Positions 46,729 to 55,470 of a stretch of 64,000 bases of DNA are shown here, piece by piece; position 1 is the stretch's first letter, and the number at the start of each line of letters is the position of its first letter. A program made the position numbers and the translations under genes. The DNA lies in NCBI RefSeq assembly GCF_003324485.1, contig NZ_QODK01000001.1:682001-746000 (forward strand), written 5' to 3'. The notes below the pieces were generated by a model. That model saw only the letters and a list, made by a program, of their open reading frames with translations. It ran no database searches and was not told where the DNA came from. The stretch is from Cohaesibacter intestini. Its GTDB lineage: Bacteria > Pseudomonadota > Alphaproteobacteria > Rhizobiales > Cohaesibacteraceae.

Positions 46729-47160
46729 ATGGCATTGACCAAGAAAACAAAAATTGAGGATCTGTGCACCGATGCGGGCATGCGCATGACGGAGCAGCGC
46801 CGGATCATTGCGCGCGTTCTTGATGATGCTGAAGATCATCCCGATGTCGAGGAGCTGTATCGGCGCGCCTCGCGGATTGATGGCAACATTTCCATTTCCA
46901 CGGTCTATCGAACCGTCAAGCTGTTCGAGGATGCAGGCATCATTGAACGCCACGATTTCCGTGATGGCCGGTCACGCTATGAGACCATCAATGAAGAACA
47001 TCACGACCATCTGATTGATCTGAGAAGCGGCAATGTCATCGAATTCCGTGACGAGGAAATTGAACGGCTGCAAGTCGAGGTCGCCCGTCGTCTGGGCTTC
47101 AAGCTGGTCGATCATCGACTGGAACTCTACGGCATTCCACTCGATGACAAGGATAACTGA
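46729..47160 (+). CDS. fur: Fur-family metal regulator, Mur-like
   Basis: A 143-residue metal-responsive repressor. The winged-helix domain holds CTDAGMRMTEQRRIIARVLDDAEDHPDVEELYRRA and SISTVYRTVKLFEDAGIIERHDF. The dimer/metal domain has EEHHDHLIDLRSGNVIEFRDEEIERLQ with the HHDH sensing site. The C-x-x-C structural zinc pairs of Escherichia coli Fur are missing, as in alphaproteobacterial Fur/Mur proteins, which in rhizobia respond to manganese. The metal here is therefore uncertain. ATG 46729 is used; a GTG at 46711 with GGAAAG five bases upstream would add six residues and is a real alternative. Confidence 0.92.
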   Translation: MALTKKTKIEDLCTDAGMRMTEQRRIIARVLDDAEDHPDVEELYRRASRIDGNISISTVYRTVKLFEDAGIIERHDFRDGRSRYETINEEHHDHLIDLRSGNVIEFRDEEIERLQVEVARRLGFKLVDHRLELYGIPLDDKDN

Positions 47161-47223
47161 TCCGCAACGGCACGGGATCCGGGGCGTGCCACGTGTATAT
47201 GCATAACAGTTCGGGGTCCTTTC

Positions 47224-48081
47224 ATGGAACCATTGTCTTCAAAGAACACTTTGGCATCAATCCGCGCCAGTTTGGCCACAGCACTGATCACAGTGGTTGC
47301 TCTGATCCTGATCCCTGTCCAGTATCTCTCGGTCACCTTGTCTCTGCCGACCAAGCGCTGGATTCCGGTGCTGTTTCACCGCATTGTCTGCTTCGCGCTT
47401 GGGGTGCGTGTCACCGTGCATGGAGCATGCGTGCGCGACGGGTCTGTCCTGATTACCGCAAACCATTGCTCATGGCTGGACATTTCGGTTCTCAGTCGGG
47501 TGCAGCCCCTATCCTTCATCGCCAAGTCGGAAGTGGCCTCTTGGCCGATTTTCGGCCTGTTTGCCAAGCTGCAACGTTCGATCTTCGTCAATCGCACCAA
47601 GCGGACCGAAACCGGCGATATCGCCAAGGAAATCGCCAAGCGCCTCAAGGAAGGCGACGCGATGGTGCTGTTTGCCGAGGGCACGTCATCGGACGGCAAT
47701 CGGGTCCTACCGTTCCGCACCGCGCTGATTGGTGCGGCCAAGGCGGCGATGGTGGCCGACATGCGCGACGCCCGCAAGAAAGGCATCGAGCAAGAGGAGC
47801 AACCGGTCTGGATCCAGCCGCTTTCGGTTGCCTATAACGGCTTGCAAGGCATGCCGATGGGGCGTCAGCACCGCCATCTTGCTGCATGGTACGGGGACAT
47901 GGACCTGGTGCCCCATCTCTGGACGATCATGAAAGAAGGGGCGGTCGATGTGACCCTGACCTTCGGCGAGCCGATCCCGTTTGGGGCGGATGCCAACCGC
48001 AAGCAGGTGGCGATCAGGGCCGAAGAGATTGTGCGGGCCAACATGCTGCGCGACCTGCTCAACTACAAGTGCCCTGCCTAG
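47224..48081 (+). CDS. olsA: Lysophospholipid/lyso-ornithine-lipid O-acyltransferase
   Basis: Membrane-bound acyltransferase of the PlsC family, 285 residues. One hydrophobic anchor (about 18-38) precedes the catalytic HX4D motif NHCSWLDI (His81, Asp86). Motif II lies in FGLFAKLQRSIFVNRTKRTE, and motif III is LFAEGTSSDGNRVLPFRTAL. The gene lies between fur/mur and miaB; the acyltransferase next to miaB in Sinorhizobium is, as I recall, OlsA, which completes ornithine lipids after OlsB. olsB is in the same window, which supports this. A general 1-acylglycerol-3-phosphate acyltransferase role (PlsC) cannot be excluded. The ribosome site before the ATG is weak. Confidence 0.75.
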   Translation: MEPLSSKNTLASIRASLATALITVVALILIPVQYLSVTLSLPTKRWIPVLFHRIVCFALGVRVTVHGACVRDGSVLITANHCSWLDISVLSRVQPLSFIAKSEVASWPIFGLFAKLQRSIFVNRTKRTETGDIAKEIAKRLKEGDAMVLFAEGTSSDGNRVLPFRTALIGAAKAAMVADMRDARKKGIEQEEQPVWIQPLSVAYNGLQGMPMGRQHRHLAAWYGDMDLVPHLWTIMKEGAVDVTLTFGEPIPFGADANRKQVAIRAEEIVRANMLRDLLNYKCPA

Positions 48082-48295
48082 CGGTGTCACCCACCCTGTC
48101 AACGGCCATCTGAGGGCAGCAAACAGTCTCCCGCGCCCCGGTGGCCTATCCTCGCCTATCCTCGGCTTTCACGCCTTTCATGCTGCCATCTTTAGGCCTT
48201 TTGCCTTTGCAAAATGCGGGAAAAAGGTTTAAAGGGGTGCGCTATCGCTAACGCCAGCCCTTCCAGCCATTGATACCTGACCGGATAGAGACCTG

Positions 48296-49663
48296 ATGAC
48301 CGCCTTTGAAAATAAGAAAGTCTTTGTGAAGACCTATGGATGCCAGATGAATGTCTATGATTCCGACCGTATGGCGGATTCGCTGGCAACCAAGGGCTAC
48401 AGCCAGACCGACGATATGAGCGAGGCGGATCTGGTCATTCTCAATACCTGTCACATTCGTGAGAAGGCCGCCGAAAAGGTCTATTCCGAGCTTGGCCGTA
48501 TCCGCAAGGTCAAGCAGGAAAAGGCCGAAGCCGGCAAGGGTGACATGAAGATCGGCATTGCCGGTTGCGTGGCGCAGGCCGAGGGCGAGGAAATCATGCG
48601 CCGTGCGCCGGTGGTTGATATGGTGGTCGGGCCGCAGGCCTATCACAAACTGCCGGATTTTCTCGACCGCACCGACAGGGGCGAGCGGGTGGTCGAGACC
48701 GATTTCCCGGTCGAAGACAAATTCGCCGCTTTGCCCAATGCCAAAAAGGAAGTCACCCGCAAGCGTGGTGTCAGTGCCTTTCTCACCGTTCAGGAAGGGT
48801 GCGACAAATTCTGCACCTTCTGCGTGGTGCCCTATACACGTGGCGCTGAAGTGTCCCGTCCGGTGGCGCAGATTGTCGACGAGGCCAAACGGCTGGCCGA
48901 TGCCGGGGTGCGTGAGGTCAATCTGCTGGGGCAGAATGTCAATGCCTATCACGGGGTTGGTCCGGATGGCGCGGATTGGGGCCTTGGCGAGCTGTTGTTC
49001 CATCTGGCCAAGATCGACGGGCTTGATCGCCTGCGCTACACGACCAGCCATCCACGCGACATGGATGATGCGTTGATGGCCGCCCATCGCGATCTCGACT
49101 GCCTGATGCCCTATTTGCATCTGCCGGTGCAATCCGGGTCTGACAAAATTTTGGCGGCGATGAACCGCCAGCATAGCTATGACGATTATGTGCGGCTGAT
49201 CGACCGGATCCGCGCGGTGCGCCCTGACATTGCCCTGTCTGGGGATTTTATCGTCGGCTTCCCTGGCGAGACGGAAGCGGATTTCGAGGATACCATGCGC
49301 ATTGTGCGCGAGGTAACCTATGCCTCCGCCTTCAGCTTCAAATATTCACCACGCCCGGGCACACCGGCAGCTGACAGTGATGAGCAGGTGGCCGAAGCGA
49401 TCAAGTCAGAGCGGCTTTACCGGTTGCAGGCCCTTTTGGCCGAGCAGCAGAAAGGCTTTAACGCCTCCAAGGTCGGCACCGAGATGACCGTGCTGCTGGA
49501 GCGCAAGGGGCGCGAGCCGGGGCAGCTGGTGGGCAAGTCGCCATGGCTACAAGCTGTGCAAGTTGACGCACCAGAAGAGTTGATTGGTGAAATTGTCACA
49601 GTTACCATCGATAGTATGGGCACCAACAGTTTGTTTGGTACCATGCTGGCGAAACAAGGCTGA
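48296..49663 (+). CDS. miaB: tRNA-2-methylthio-N6-dimethylallyladenosine synthase MiaB
   Basis: Radical-SAM methylthiotransferase acting on i6A37 of tRNAs. The product is 455 residues in three domains. The N-terminal UPF0004 domain has [15 protein letters not shown] and later cysteines ([19 protein letters not shown]) for the auxiliary cluster. The radical-SAM core has [17 protein letters not shown] with the CxxxCxxC set. The C-terminal TRAM domain covers about 385-450 ([28 protein letters not shown]). The family-typical [10 protein letters not shown] is present. A 213-base gap precedes it; phoH follows. Confidence 0.97.
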   Translation: MTAFENKKVFVKTYGCQMNVYDSDRMADSLATKGYSQTDDMSEADLVILNTCHIREKAAEKVYSELGRIRKVKQEKAEAGKGDMKIGIAGCVAQAEGEEIMRRAPVVDMVVGPQAYHKLPDFLDRTDRGERVVETDFPVEDKFAALPNAKKEVTRKRGVSAFLTVQEGCDKFCTFCVVPYTRGAEVSRPVAQIVDEAKRLADAGVREVNLLGQNVNAYHGVGPDGADWGLGELLFHLAKIDGLDRLRYTTSHPRDMDDALMAAHRDLDCLMPYLHLPVQSGSDKILAAMNRQHSYDDYVRLIDRIRAVRPDIALSGDFIVGFPGETEADFEDTMRIVREVTYASAFSFKYSPRPGTPAADSDEQVAEAIKSERLYRLQALLAEQQKGFNASKVGTEMTVLLERKGREPGQLVGKSPWLQAVQVDAPEELIGEIVTVTIDSMGTNSLFGTMLAKQG

Positions 49664-49764
49664 CGATGCGACCCTCGCGAGCCCTTGACCGACGCCCTGT
49701 CGGAGATGGTTTGATGCAGGCGGGTCGCCAAGGTGCAGTTGAGGATAGTTGAAGGGATAAGCGT

Positions 49765-50964
49765 TTGAGCGATCAACGCCGCGACAAAGGAAAGGGCCGT
49801 AAGGGCCACCCGGACCGGGATCAAAAAGCCAGCAAGGCTTTGTCAGCCGCCTCCGACATGGGGCATATTGTTCTCTCCTATGACGACAATCGTCTCGCCG
49901 CCGATCTGTTTGGCGAATATGACCAGAATCTGGCGCGCATCGAGCAGAAACTGAATATCGAGGCAATCGCCCGTGGCAACCGCGTGACCATCAAGGGGCC
50001 GGGAGATCTGTGCGATCAGGCCAAGATGGTGCTCGATAGCCTGTATCATCGTCTGCAGGACGGCGACCTGATCGAGCAGGCCGATGTTGACGGCGCCATC
50101 CGCATGGCGCAGGCCGCTGATGAACAATTGATGCTGCCTGATGTGGTGCCTAATGGGGGGGAAGGCGCAGGCAAAATGAATTTTGCCCAGATTGCCACCC
50201 GCAAGAAAAAGCTGACCGCCCGAACAGCGACGCAGGATGCCTATATCAGGGCGATGGATCGTGCCGATCTGATTTTTGGCACCGGCCCCGCCGGGACCGG
50301 CAAGACCTATCTGGCGGTTGCCTATGCGGCGGCCTTGCTGGAACGCGGTGTGGTCGAGCGAATCATTCTGTCCCGCCCAGCGGTGGAAGCAGGCGAACGG
50401 CTTGGCTTTCTGCCCGGTGACATGAAGGAAAAGGTCGATCCCTATTTGCGGCCCCTTTATGATGCGCTCTATGACATGATGCCGCCGGACAAGGTGGAGC
50501 GGGAGCTGGATGCCAAGGTGATCGAGATTGCCCCTTTGGCCTTCATGCGTGGCCGGACCCTGTCCAATTCGGTGGTCATTCTTGACGAAGCGCAGAATAC
50601 CACTTCGATGCAGATGAAGATGTTTCTGACGCGTCTGGGTGAGAATTCGAAGATGATCATCACCGGCGACCCGAGCCAGATCGATTTGCCCAATGGCGAG
50701 CAATCGGGGCTGGTGCAGGCCATGGATCTGCTTTCGGATATTCCCTCGATTGTCCGGGTGCAATTCACTGCAGAAGATGTGGTGCGCCATGAACTGGTGA
50801 TGCGGATCGTCAATGCCTATGACGAAGATGCCCGCCGCAGGGCACTGGCCCGCCGCCTGCTTGATCGTGAAGCGGTGCGCACCCGGCAGGCCGAGGAGCA
50901 TTTGCCACCAATGGAAGAGGTCGGCGATCCGGTTTATGCTGAAGATGGAGAGGGCGAGGCATGA
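49765..50964 (+). CDS. phoH: PhoH-like ATPase (YbeZ)
   Basis: P-loop ATPase thought to act with YbeY in ribosome and RNA quality control. The product is 399 residues. An N-terminal KH-like region is followed by the PhoH domain, with Walker A FGTGPAGTGKTYLAVAYA (about 171-188), SRPAVEAGERLGFLPGDMKEKVDPYLRPLYDAL and Walker B SVVILDEAQNTTSMQMKMFLTR. It continues with ITGDPSQIDLP. The start is a TTG codon at 49765 with AAGGGA about six bases upstream; no ATG or GTG gives the full N-terminus. Its TGA overlaps the ATG of ybeY by four bases, a sign of coupling. Confidence 0.95.
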   Translation: MSDQRRDKGKGRKGHPDRDQKASKALSAASDMGHIVLSYDDNRLAADLFGEYDQNLARIEQKLNIEAIARGNRVTIKGPGDLCDQAKMVLDSLYHRLQDGDLIEQADVDGAIRMAQAADEQLMLPDVVPNGGEGAGKMNFAQIATRKKKLTARTATQDAYIRAMDRADLIFGTGPAGTGKTYLAVAYAAALLERGVVERIILSRPAVEAGERLGFLPGDMKEKVDPYLRPLYDALYDMMPPDKVERELDAKVIEIAPLAFMRGRTLSNSVVILDEAQNTTSMQMKMFLTRLGENSKMIITGDPSQIDLPNGEQSGLVQAMDLLSDIPSIVRVQFTAEDVVRHELVMRIVNAYDEDARRRALARRLLDREAVRTRQAEEHLPPMEEVGDPVYAEDGEGEA

Positions 50965-51491
50965 GCATCGTGGTCGAGCCAGCGGTCTCGCTGATCAAGG
51001 ACCGGCTCATCGAATCCGAGCTTTGGCAGGAGTTGGATGATCTGGAAAGGGTCATCGACCGGGCCATCGAGGCAGCCAAGCTTTTTGCCATCAAAGAGGA
51101 AGGCATCGCCTTCCGGCCGGACTGCGAAGTGTCGCTGGTCTTTACGAATGACGCGGCCATTCGTATTCTGAATGGGTCTCATCGCGGCAAGGACAAGGCA
51201 ACCAATGTGTTATCTTTCCCGCAGGATGAAGATGCCGACATTTATGGGCCTATGCTGGGCGATATCGTCTTTGCCTATGAGACCGTCGAACGGGAAGCAG
51301 CCGAGTTGGGGCTTGCATTCTCCGATCACCTAACCCATCTGTGTGTTCATGGTTTTTTACATTTGCTGGGCTATGACCATATAGAAGCGGACGAGGCCGA
51401 CAAGATGGAGAGCGTCGAAATCGCGATCCTCGACAGACTTGGTCTTGCCAACCCTTATGCGGGCACAGTGCCGCTTGATATGCCAGACTGA
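50961..51491 (+). CDS. ybeY: Endoribonuclease YbeY
   Basis: Zinc-dependent RNase needed for 16S rRNA 3'-end maturation and 70S quality control. The product is 176 residues. The metal site is HLCVHGFLHLLGYDHIEADEADKMESVE, matching the H-G-x-L-H-L-x-G-Y-D-H signature with all three histidines. SLVFTNDAAIRILNGSHRGKDKATNVLSFP (about 54-83) is the other conserved block. The start overlaps the phoH stop in an ATGA arrangement. It belongs to the phoH-ybeY-corC-lnt cluster found in both alpha- and gammaproteobacteria. Confidence 0.97.
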   Translation: MSIVVEPAVSLIKDRLIESELWQELDDLERVIDRAIEAAKLFAIKEEGIAFRPDCEVSLVFTNDAAIRILNGSHRGKDKATNVLSFPQDEDADIYGPMLGDIVFAYETVEREAAELGLAFSDHLTHLCVHGFLHLLGYDHIEADEADKMESVEIAILDRLGLANPYAGTVPLDMPD

Positions 51492-51591
51492 GTTTGGCTG
51501 AAATTTTCGTTGGCCAGTCTCTGCAAAACGCACTGGTCCTGACCCTTTTGTTAGATTGAGAGCGCAAGCTGTTGCCGAGCGCCGAGAAAAA

Positions 51592-52824
51592 ATGAACGAC
51601 CCCGACCCTTCCGAGCCAAGCAGGCTTGAGCCGCCAATTCAGATCGCAGCGCAACCGGAGAGCCGGCCAGAAAGCATGTCCGAAGTACATGAGACAACCA
51701 ATGGTCATGGCAGCTGGCTGAAGCGCCTGACCAATGGCTGGCTATCGCGCCTCTCCAATACCACCCTGCGATCCCAGATGGAGGGCGCACTGGCCGAGGA
51801 TGACGGGGAGGACGAGACCTTCTCAGCCGACGAAAAAGCGATGTTGCGCAACATTCTAGCCTTGCAGGAAATGCGGGTTGATGACGTGATGATCCCGCGG
51901 GCCGAAATCAACGCGGTGGAAGATGACGTCACGTTGGGCACATTGTTGGCCATCTATAGCGATGCGGGACATTCCCGCCTGCCGGTCTATCGCGAAACCC
52001 TCGACGATCCGGTCGGCATGGTCCATATCAAGGATGTGGTCGATCTGATGACACGGGAATCGAGCCTTGTCGAGGACGGTGCGGTGTCGGAACCGACGGC
52101 CGATCTGGTGGCCGAAAATACCGAAGCGGTGCGTCTGCTGGGCGAGGATCCTGCGGATCTTCTCGAACCCGATGCACTGAGCAACCATCCGCAGAATCTT
52201 ACAGCCGTCGATCTCGAACGCCCCTTAAAGGAACTGGGGGTGATCCGGGATATTCTGTTTGTCCCGCCTTCAATGCCTGCGGTTGACCTGATGGCAACGA
52301 TGCGGGCGGAACGCACCCAGATGGCGCTGGTGATTGACGAATATGGCGGCACGGACGGTCTGGTCTCCCTTGAAGATGTGGTCGAAACCGTGGTTGGAGA
52401 CATCGAAGACGAGCATGACGATGAGGATGAAATCCATATCGTCAAAGCCGGAACCAATCTGTTCATCGCAGACGCAAAGGCCGAACTCGATGATGTGATG
52501 GCGACAATCGGCATGCCGCTGCCACTGGATGATGAATCCATGGAAGAAGTTGATTCCCTTGGAGGTTTCATTTTCACTCTGATTGGCCGCATTCCGGTGC
52601 GCGGGGAATTGATCGCCGTCAGTGACGGCTTGGAATTCGAGATCATGGAAGCGGACAGACGCCGTATCCGTCGGATCAAGATCCGCCTAAAGCCGACCAA
52701 GAAGCCTATCAAGCGATCCTTCACTCTGGGCCGCGACAAAGAGGGTGGCTTAGAGCCTGCGGCTGACGCATCTCTGGCTGAGTCCCGCCCCGAGAGCCCT
52801 GAGCCGGGTTCGCAGAAAATGTAA
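51592..52824 (+). CDS. corC: CBS-domain protein of the HlyC/CorC family
   Basis: A 410-residue cytoplasmic protein. After a proline-rich N-terminus of about 75 residues come two CBS domains (about 90-245): RVDDVMIPRAEINAVEDDVTLGTLLAIYSDAGHSRLPVYRE and LFVPPSMPAVDLMATMRAERTQMALVIDEYGGTDGLVSLEDVVETVVGDIEDEHD. A CorC_HlyC transporter-associated domain follows (about 280-360). It has no membrane segment. The role may be in magnesium/cobalt homeostasis or membrane integrity; the family is poorly defined. ATG 51592 is used, while a TTG at 51556 would add 12 residues. A highly charged tail rich in lysine and glutamate ends the protein. Confidence 0.9.
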   Translation: MNDPDPSEPSRLEPPIQIAAQPESRPESMSEVHETTNGHGSWLKRLTNGWLSRLSNTTLRSQMEGALAEDDGEDETFSADEKAMLRNILALQEMRVDDVMIPRAEINAVEDDVTLGTLLAIYSDAGHSRLPVYRETLDDPVGMVHIKDVVDLMTRESSLVEDGAVSEPTADLVAENTEAVRLLGEDPADLLEPDALSNHPQNLTAVDLERPLKELGVIRDILFVPPSMPAVDLMATMRAERTQMALVIDEYGGTDGLVSLEDVVETVVGDIEDEHDDEDEIHIVKAGTNLFIADAKAELDDVMATIGMPLPLDDESMEEVDSLGGFIFTLIGRIPVRGELIAVSDGLEFEIMEADRRRIRRIKIRLKPTKKPIKRSFTLGRDKEGGLEPAADASLAESRPESPEPGSQKM

Positions 52825-52965
52825 GGCGGCAGATGAGGCTGCGTTGCCAGCTCAGTCCTGCCCAATAGGTCAAAGCCATGCCCGCAATTCGTCTTGACCT
52901 TTGCCGCCTATCCAGATTTCTGGTGTCTGGAGCGCGATTCGTCTGATTCGGGAGACATTTCCGGC

Positions 52966-54573
52966 ATGCAACTTTTCATTTCCAATCTGATCCTGCTGGC
53001 TGGCTGGCAACGGCTGGGTCTGGCCTTTGCCGCAGGCGCTCTGGCCAGTCTGGGGCAGGCTCCTCTTGGGTGGTTTCCAATCCTGTGGCTGAGCCTTCCG
53101 CTGCTGATCTGGCTCATGGATTCCGCCTCGCTGGCCAAGCGCGGCCGGTCTGCCTTCTGGTCGATGGCGCGGGTCGGCTGGATGTTCGGCTTCGGATTTT
53201 TTCTTCTCACCTTCTATTGGCTGGGGGCTGCCTTTCTGGTGGAAGCAGACAAATTCGCCTGGGCAATGCCGCTGGCGGTGCTGGTCTTGCCTGCCGGGCT
53301 GGCTCTGTTCTGGGCGGTTGCCTGCGGTCTTTGCTCCCTTGTCTGGTCTGCTTCGCCCCTGCGCATCTTGTGGCTCGCGCTTGCATTGTCGGCAGTGGAA
53401 TGGCTGCGCGGCTTTGTGCTGACCGGGCTTCCTTGGGGGGGATTCGGCATGGTGCTCGGGTCCAATGACATCACCATGCAGACCCTGTCGCTAGTCGGGC
53501 CGGATGGCTTGACGTTGATCGCACTGCTGGTCTTTGCGCTGCCCGCCTTGTGGTTCTCCAACCGCGACGCCGCTGCCCCACGTCTTGGCCGCATTTTGAG
53601 CCTGCTGGTGGGGCTGTTGTTTGTTGGCCAGCTCGGCTATGGCACGTATCGACTGAGCCTGACGGGTAAAGAGAGTGCCTTGCAACCGGTCGCAAGGCTG
53701 GTACAACCCAATATTCCACAGAAAGAAAAATGGAAATTTGAAAATCGCGCGTGGATTTTCAACAAGCTTCTGGCGCTTACGACCATAGATGGTGAAGAAA
53801 CCCCTTTAAAATCGGTCAATTTGGTGCTGTGGCCGGAATCCTCCCTACCCTTTTTTCTGATGGAACAGCCCGGCGCATTGGCGGCAATTTCGCAAAGCCT
53901 GCCCGAGGGAGTTGATCTGCTGACGGGGGCGCTGAGACGGGAACCGGGTCAGGATGTCGGGATCGGGCATGGCGATTCGGTCTATAACTCGATCTATCAT
54001 CTGAATGCCGACGGCACCATTCTGGACTCCTACGACAAGGTGCATCTGGTGCCGTTTGGCGAGTTTCTGCCCAAGCAAACTTGGCTCGAAGCCATTGGAC
54101 TTGAACAGCTTACGGCGCAGAAATCCGGCTTTAAGGCCGGTTCCAAGCGTTCACTGCTGACGATCGAGCGTTGGGGGAACCTGCTTCCGGTCATTTGCTA
54201 TGAAGCGGCCTTTTCTTCCGAACTTCTTCGCTACCCGGACGGTGCCGACTGGATCCTCAATGTCACCAATGATGCCTGGTTCGGTGCAACTTCTGGTCCA
54301 TGGCAACATTTGCAACTGGCGCGCATGCGCGCGGTTGAAACAGGCCTACCTGTGATACGTGTCGCCAATACGGGCATATCAGCCATCATTGACGGGCGCG
54401 GCCAGCTGATTGCACAACTTTCCCTCGAGCAAGAGGGCATTCTGCAGGCAAAGCTGCCTTCAAAACTAACAAAAACCCCTTACGCTAGGTTAGGAAGTGT
54501 CGTTTTTTTAGGCATTTGGGTAATTTTGTTTCTTACAACGGTAGGTATTGGAAGAAAACCAAACATCCCTTGA
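52966..54573 (+). CDS. lnt: Apolipoprotein N-acyltransferase
   Basis: Inner-membrane enzyme that adds the third acyl chain to lipoproteins. From the ATG at 52966 it has 535 residues. About six N-terminal helices are followed by a periplasmic nitrilase domain (about 230-500) and a final helix. The catalytic triad is complete: Glu291 in LWPESSLPFF, Lys358 in YDKVHLVPFGEFLP and Cys411 in PVICYEAAF. NVTNDAWFGATSGPWQHLQLARMRAVETGLPVIR is the conserved closing block. The upstream TTG at 52894 is open but adds a hydrophilic stretch before the first helix. The 3' end of the gene is more AT-rich than the rest. Confidence 0.96.
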   Translation: MQLFISNLILLAGWQRLGLAFAAGALASLGQAPLGWFPILWLSLPLLIWLMDSASLAKRGRSAFWSMARVGWMFGFGFFLLTFYWLGAAFLVEADKFAWAMPLAVLVLPAGLALFWAVACGLCSLVWSASPLRILWLALALSAVEWLRGFVLTGLPWGGFGMVLGSNDITMQTLSLVGPDGLTLIALLVFALPALWFSNRDAAAPRLGRILSLLVGLLFVGQLGYGTYRLSLTGKESALQPVARLVQPNIPQKEKWKFENRAWIFNKLLALTTIDGEETPLKSVNLVLWPESSLPFFLMEQPGALAAISQSLPEGVDLLTGALRREPGQDVGIGHGDSVYNSIYHLNADGTILDSYDKVHLVPFGEFLPKQTWLEAIGLEQLTAQKSGFKAGSKRSLLTIERWGNLLPVICYEAAFSSELLRYPDGADWILNVTNDAWFGATSGPWQHLQLARMRAVETGLPVIRVANTGISAIIDGRGQLIAQLSLEQEGILQAKLPSKLTKTPYARLGSVVFLGIWVILFLTTVGIGRKPNIP

Positions 54574-54755
54574 CAGGATGAATTGACAGAAGTGGTCCCT
54601 ACACGGCAGTATTGCAATATCCCTATCGCAAATTGAAAGGCGCACAGTAAGCGTCACAGGGAAAACCACGAGAAGCGGAACTCGTTTTCAAACCAGTCAG
54701 GCATGCATAATTGTTGCCACAAAGAGCAACGTGCCAAACAATAAAAGAGAGCCAA

Positions 54756-55169
54756 ATGGCCAGTAAAAAAGCACCAAACCCGATCGATATCTATGTTGGA
54801 AGTCGTGTACGACTTCGCCGCATGATGCTCTCCATGAGCCAGGAAAAACTGGGTGAGCATCTGGGCATCACGTTTCAGCAGATTCAGAAATATGAAAAAG
54901 GCACCAACAGGATTGGCGCCAGCCGTTTGCAGCATATTGCAACCGTACTGGAAGTCCCTGTCTCCTTTTTCTTCGAAGACGCACCGGGCAGCCCTCAGGA
55001 GGCCGCGGGCCTTGCTGAATCCAAGTCTGAAAATTACGTTATCAATTTCCTTTCCTCGTCCGAAGGGCTGCAGTTGAACCGCGCCTTCGTTCAGATCAAG
55101 GAGCCAAAAGTGCGACGCAAGATTGTCGAACTGGTGCGGGAAATTGCAGGCGACAATGCAGACAATTAA
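54756..55169 (+). CDS. XRE-family regulator, PraR/PhrR-like
   Basis: A 137-residue DNA-binding protein. The Cro/CI-type helix-turn-helix fills about 10-75: IDIYVGSRVRLRRMMLSMSQEKLGEHLGITFQQIQKYEKGTNRIGASRLQHIATVL. A C-terminal helical part ends KVRRKIVELVREIA. Its position between lnt and metK matches the conserved rhizobial regulator PraR (Azorhizobium, Rhizobium leguminosarum) and PhrR (Sinorhizobium), which affect surface attachment, quorum sensing or acid response. That identity is inferred from position and overall pattern. AAGAGAG lies about five bases before the ATG. A strong terminator follows, separating it from metK. Confidence 0.88.
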   Translation: MASKKAPNPIDIYVGSRVRLRRMMLSMSQEKLGEHLGITFQQIQKYEKGTNRIGASRLQHIATVLEVPVSFFFEDAPGSPQEAAGLAESKSENYVINFLSSSEGLQLNRAFVQIKEPKVRRKIVELVREIAGDNADN

Positions 55170-55224
55170 GACATGATCCTTCAGCCTATCGGTCCTTCGA
55201 CCTGAAAGGCGGGATTATTGCAAC

Positions 55225-55258
55225 AAGCCAAGAGGTGGAAACATCTCTTGGCTTTTTT
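55225..55258 (+). terminator. Terminator of the XRE regulator gene
   Basis: AAGCCAAGAG (55225-55234) pairs perfectly with CTCTTGGCTT (55245-55254) around a 10-base loop, ending in six Ts. It starts 56 bases after the regulator's stop. Confidence 0.93.
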
Positions 55259-55261
55259 ATT

Positions 55262-55297
55262 TTCTGGACCGTTTTTTCTGGACCGTTTTTTCTGGGC
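55262..55297 (+). repeat. 14-base tandem repeat in the metK leader
   Basis: TTCTGGACCGTTTT occurs at 55262-55275 and 55276-55289 without change, and a third partial copy (TTCTGG) starts at 55290. The copies follow the T-run of the terminator directly, so they may extend its U-rich tail or have arisen by slippage. Confidence 0.75.
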
Positions 55298-55470
55298 TTT
55301 TGTTTTCGGAATAGGCCAGTGGTTCCATTCTGTTTGTCGTTGGGGCAACGCTCTTTGGGATTCGTTCACTTTGAGCGGGCTAGTGGAAGGGTTAGGATTG
55401 CGTCTCAAGGAGTGATGTGATAACGACATATAGAAACCTTTATATCCCAGTTAAAAGAAACCTATCTGAC

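Larger units (their letters stand above)
55170..55470 (+). other. metK upstream region and leader
   Basis: After the regulator's terminator (55225-55258) and a 14-base tandem repeat (55262-55297), the remaining leader contains a strong AAGGAG at 55406-55411. That site serves an in-frame GTG at 55417, 18 codons before the conserved MetK start, or an ATG-TGA start-stop pair two bases earlier. I could not match the region to SAM-II or SAM/SAH riboswitch consensus by eye. Confidence 0.45.

Noticed and set aside
55259-55470. SAM riboswitch upstream of metK
   Set aside because: By eye the leader does not fit the SAM-II or SAM/SAH consensus; a covariance search would be needed to claim one.
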